A stretch of DNA of 64,000 nt from Ustilago trichophora (Eukaryota; Basidiomycota; Ustilaginomycetes; Ustilaginales; Ustilaginaceae), in contig OOIN01000005.1 of the NCBI GenBank assembly GCA_900323505.1, forward strand, positions 496,001 to 560,000, in the 5' to 3' direction. Position 1 is the first letter of the stretch, and each line of letters begins with the position of its first letter. The notes beneath the pieces were generated by a model. That model worked only from the letters and a program-made list of their open reading frames with translations, was not told the DNA's origin and did not search any database. Shown here piece after piece: positions 62,517 through 64,000 of this stretch. Position numbers and translations under genes: made by a program.

Positions 62517-64000
62517 TCAATCATCCATCTCAAAAAAGCTACCTTTTCTAACCGTCATTCCAGCAGCTCTGGTTTTTAACGACGAAGCGGTACTGGGTCT
62601 AGTTTGATGATGATTAGAAGCAGGTAATCTCAGACTTGTACCTGCGAGGGCGGAGGAGAGTTGTCGTTGCTGAGAAGAAGAAGAAGAAGAAGAAGAAATT
62701 TTGCCGAGTTGTAAGCTGGTACAATTTGCACATCGACAACGAGATTCTCTTGCGGTGGAGGGTCGACCGTTGTTGGTGGTGCAACATTTTGTTTTGAGGG
62801 AAGGGTGTGATTTGTGCATCGAGGTTGGATGGGTGAAGGTGGTATTGCTGCGTTGTGGTGAGGGGAAGGCTGGTAGGCAGGGAAGGGGTTTATTTGTTGT
62901 AGAAGTTGTGTTTTTGGTGGTGAAACGGTGGGAAGGAGGAGGGTCGAAAGAGGTTTGTAAAGGTGGGATTGCTGTAGAAGCGACCCATCGAGCAGTAGGG
63001 TGGGGTATGTGCGATCCAACTTCCTCACCAAGTAACTTTTTCAATTTGTTCATCTTTCGTACTCCTTCGACAATTTGAGTGCTCGTCGGGGATGCGTTGC
63101 TCGTCGAGACTGTTGCTTTTGTTGGAGCTAAAGAAGGAGGAGAAGGCGTGAGGTCTTTTTTGAGACCAGGATGGCCAATGAACCCTTTGATTGCGGTAAC
63201 GACGCTCTCGGGGCTATGGACGATGGTGGGCTTGCTTTTCATTGCCGCATGTTGTTGATCATGATGAGGCTGGTATCGAGGGAGGTTGCCGGCAGAGGCG
63301 GAGCGAGATAGACCACGTCTTGGTGGGATGGTGGGAGGTGGGATCAGTGGAACTGTTCGTGCTCGTAGAGGTGGTGGTGTCAGCGTGGGGACATGTAGCG
63401 ATGCTGCTGAACTAGGCGAGGGATCGGTGGGTTGAAATTGCCGGTGATTCCTCCGGTCAGATCTATCGCAACCATTTTCGGCGGATAAGAAGTTGGAAGA
63501 TCTCGAAGCGGCTTCCACAACAGCAGCAGCAGCAGCAGTTGTTTGAGGTGCAGAGTCCATGTTAGGCCGTGATCGTGCATCGTCCATGCGACTATTAGCG
63601 CCTTCGCAAGAAGATATGGAAGTGAAAGCGCTCAAAGGCGAGGATTGAGATGATGCAGCATCGCCCGTGGAAGAACAGATATCGCTGTCTTCGGCTGCTG
63701 CTTCAAGTCGAATGCTGGGAACATCCTTGCCTTCCTCTCCCTTTCCCTCCTCCTCCTTTGGTCTTATGGACTTTGGCGACCATCCACCATCACCTACCTT
63801 TACCTCTACCTCCTTCTTCATCTCTGTCTCCTTCTTCTCCACAATATCATCCAACAGACTTGGCCTTCTGCTACCGAAATCACCCATCCTGCCCATGATA
63901 CTACTTGCAAAGTAACCCGACTCTAAACTGACGCTCTCCCTGCAAGGGCTGTAAGGGAAAGGAGCAGCATCATCCGCTGGAGCAACACCACCCTCTGGTC
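62517..64000 (-). CDS. Ser/Pro-rich hypothetical protein, N-terminus beyond the window
   Basis: The frame is open from the window edge to the stop at 62517-62519, through an internal Met at 63894-63896, so the start is probably outside (upstream sequence continues with YSPCRESVSLESGYFASS). About 494 residues are visible. Largely disordered: acidic/basic N-part, Ala run, PPTIPPRRGLSRSASAGNLPRY (a 14-3-3-type RSASAGN site), then SPESVVTAIKGFIGHPGLKKDL, a possible short domain, and VRKMNKLKKLLGEEVG. A cysteine set CCTTNN..CRCANC and a poly-Ser run lie near the C-terminus. Family not recognised; it could be a signalling or cell-polarity scaffold. Confidence 0.7.
   Translation of the reverse strand, partial: PEGGVAPADDAAPFPYSPCRESVSLESGYFASSIMGRMGDFGSRRPSLLDDIVEKKETEMKKEVEVKVGDGGWSPKSIRPKEEEGKGEEGKDVPSIRLEAAAEDSDICSSTGDAASSQSSPLSAFTSISSCEGANSRMDDARSRPNMDSAPQTTAAAAAVVEAASRSSNFLSAENGCDRSDRRNHRQFQPTDPSPSSAASLHVPTLTPPPLRARTVPLIPPPTIPPRRGLSRSASAGNLPRYQPHHDQQHAAMKSKPTIVHSPESVVTAIKGFIGHPGLKKDLTPSPPSLAPTKATVSTSNASPTSTQIVEGVRKMNKLKKLLGEEVGSHIPHPTARWVASTAIPPLQTSFDPPPSHRFTTKNTTSTTNKPLPCLPAFPSPQRSNTTFTHPTSMHKSHPSLKTKCCTTNNGRPSTARESRCRCANCTSLQLGKISSSSSSSSQQRQLSSALAGTSLRLPASNHHQTRPSTASSLKTRAAGMTVRKGSFFEMDD

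Overview
The window looks like nuclear DNA of a smut-type basidiomycete fungus (Ustilaginomycotina, an inference). Reasons: gene-dense, GC-rich coding regions with few short introns, typical fungal housekeeping genes (AUR1, IML1, HAM1-like, RAD17), a sedoheptulose-7-phosphate cyclase and a MysC-type ATP-grasp gene, and Fot1, Harbinger and Ty1/copia elements of fungal type. No database search was possible. Family calls rest on motifs and on splice models I built by hand.

Layout. 1-4.3 kb: a clipped N-terminus, an unrecognised ORF, a spliced Myb/SANT-like gene and ARP1 (dynactin actin-related protein), whose last coding exon is only 9 nt. 4.56-15.49 kb: almost pure transposon. A PIF/Harbinger-type DNA element (two genes, one of them split by a solo LTR) is followed 35 bp later by a Ty1/copia element with an additional zinc-cluster/coiled-coil ORF after pol. 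15.6-20.8 kb: an L-rhamnose-1-dehydrogenase-like SDR gene only 15 bp behind an AhpC/TSA-like gene, EMC4, and a DDGS/EEVS-type sugar phosphate cyclase. 20.8-23.8 kb: no convincing gene. 23.8-37.2 kb: RAD17, an importin-7/8-type karyopherin, translin, a ribosomal-L1-domain nucleolar protein, a VAP/Scs2 homologue and a DUF4336 protein. 37.77-41.25 kb: a pogo/Fot1-type element whose transposase is split by a second solo LTR of the same family. 42.5-44.5 kb: a MysC-type ATP-grasp ligase. 44.9-48.6 kb: tandem repeats, a deleted Tc1/mariner-like element that keeps only a helix-turn-helix domain, and an intact Fot1-type element. 48.7-64 kb: IML1 (GATOR1/SEACIT), AUR1 (inositol phosphorylceramide synthase), a HAM1-like lipid-binding protein, NAA30 and a clipped Ser/Pro-rich protein.

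How it fits together. The cyclase and the MysC-type ligase are the first and third steps of mycosporine (UV sunscreen) synthesis. They lie about 22 kb apart with housekeeping genes and a transposon between them, and no methyltransferase (second step) is visible. The transposons show two linked signs: one LTR family inserted inside the coding sequence of two unrelated DNA transposons, with both host frames still open across the insertion; and three lone in-frame TGA codons in Harbinger and copia ORFs where an ancestral CGA arginine codon is plausible, as expected from CpG deamination or a RIP-like process.
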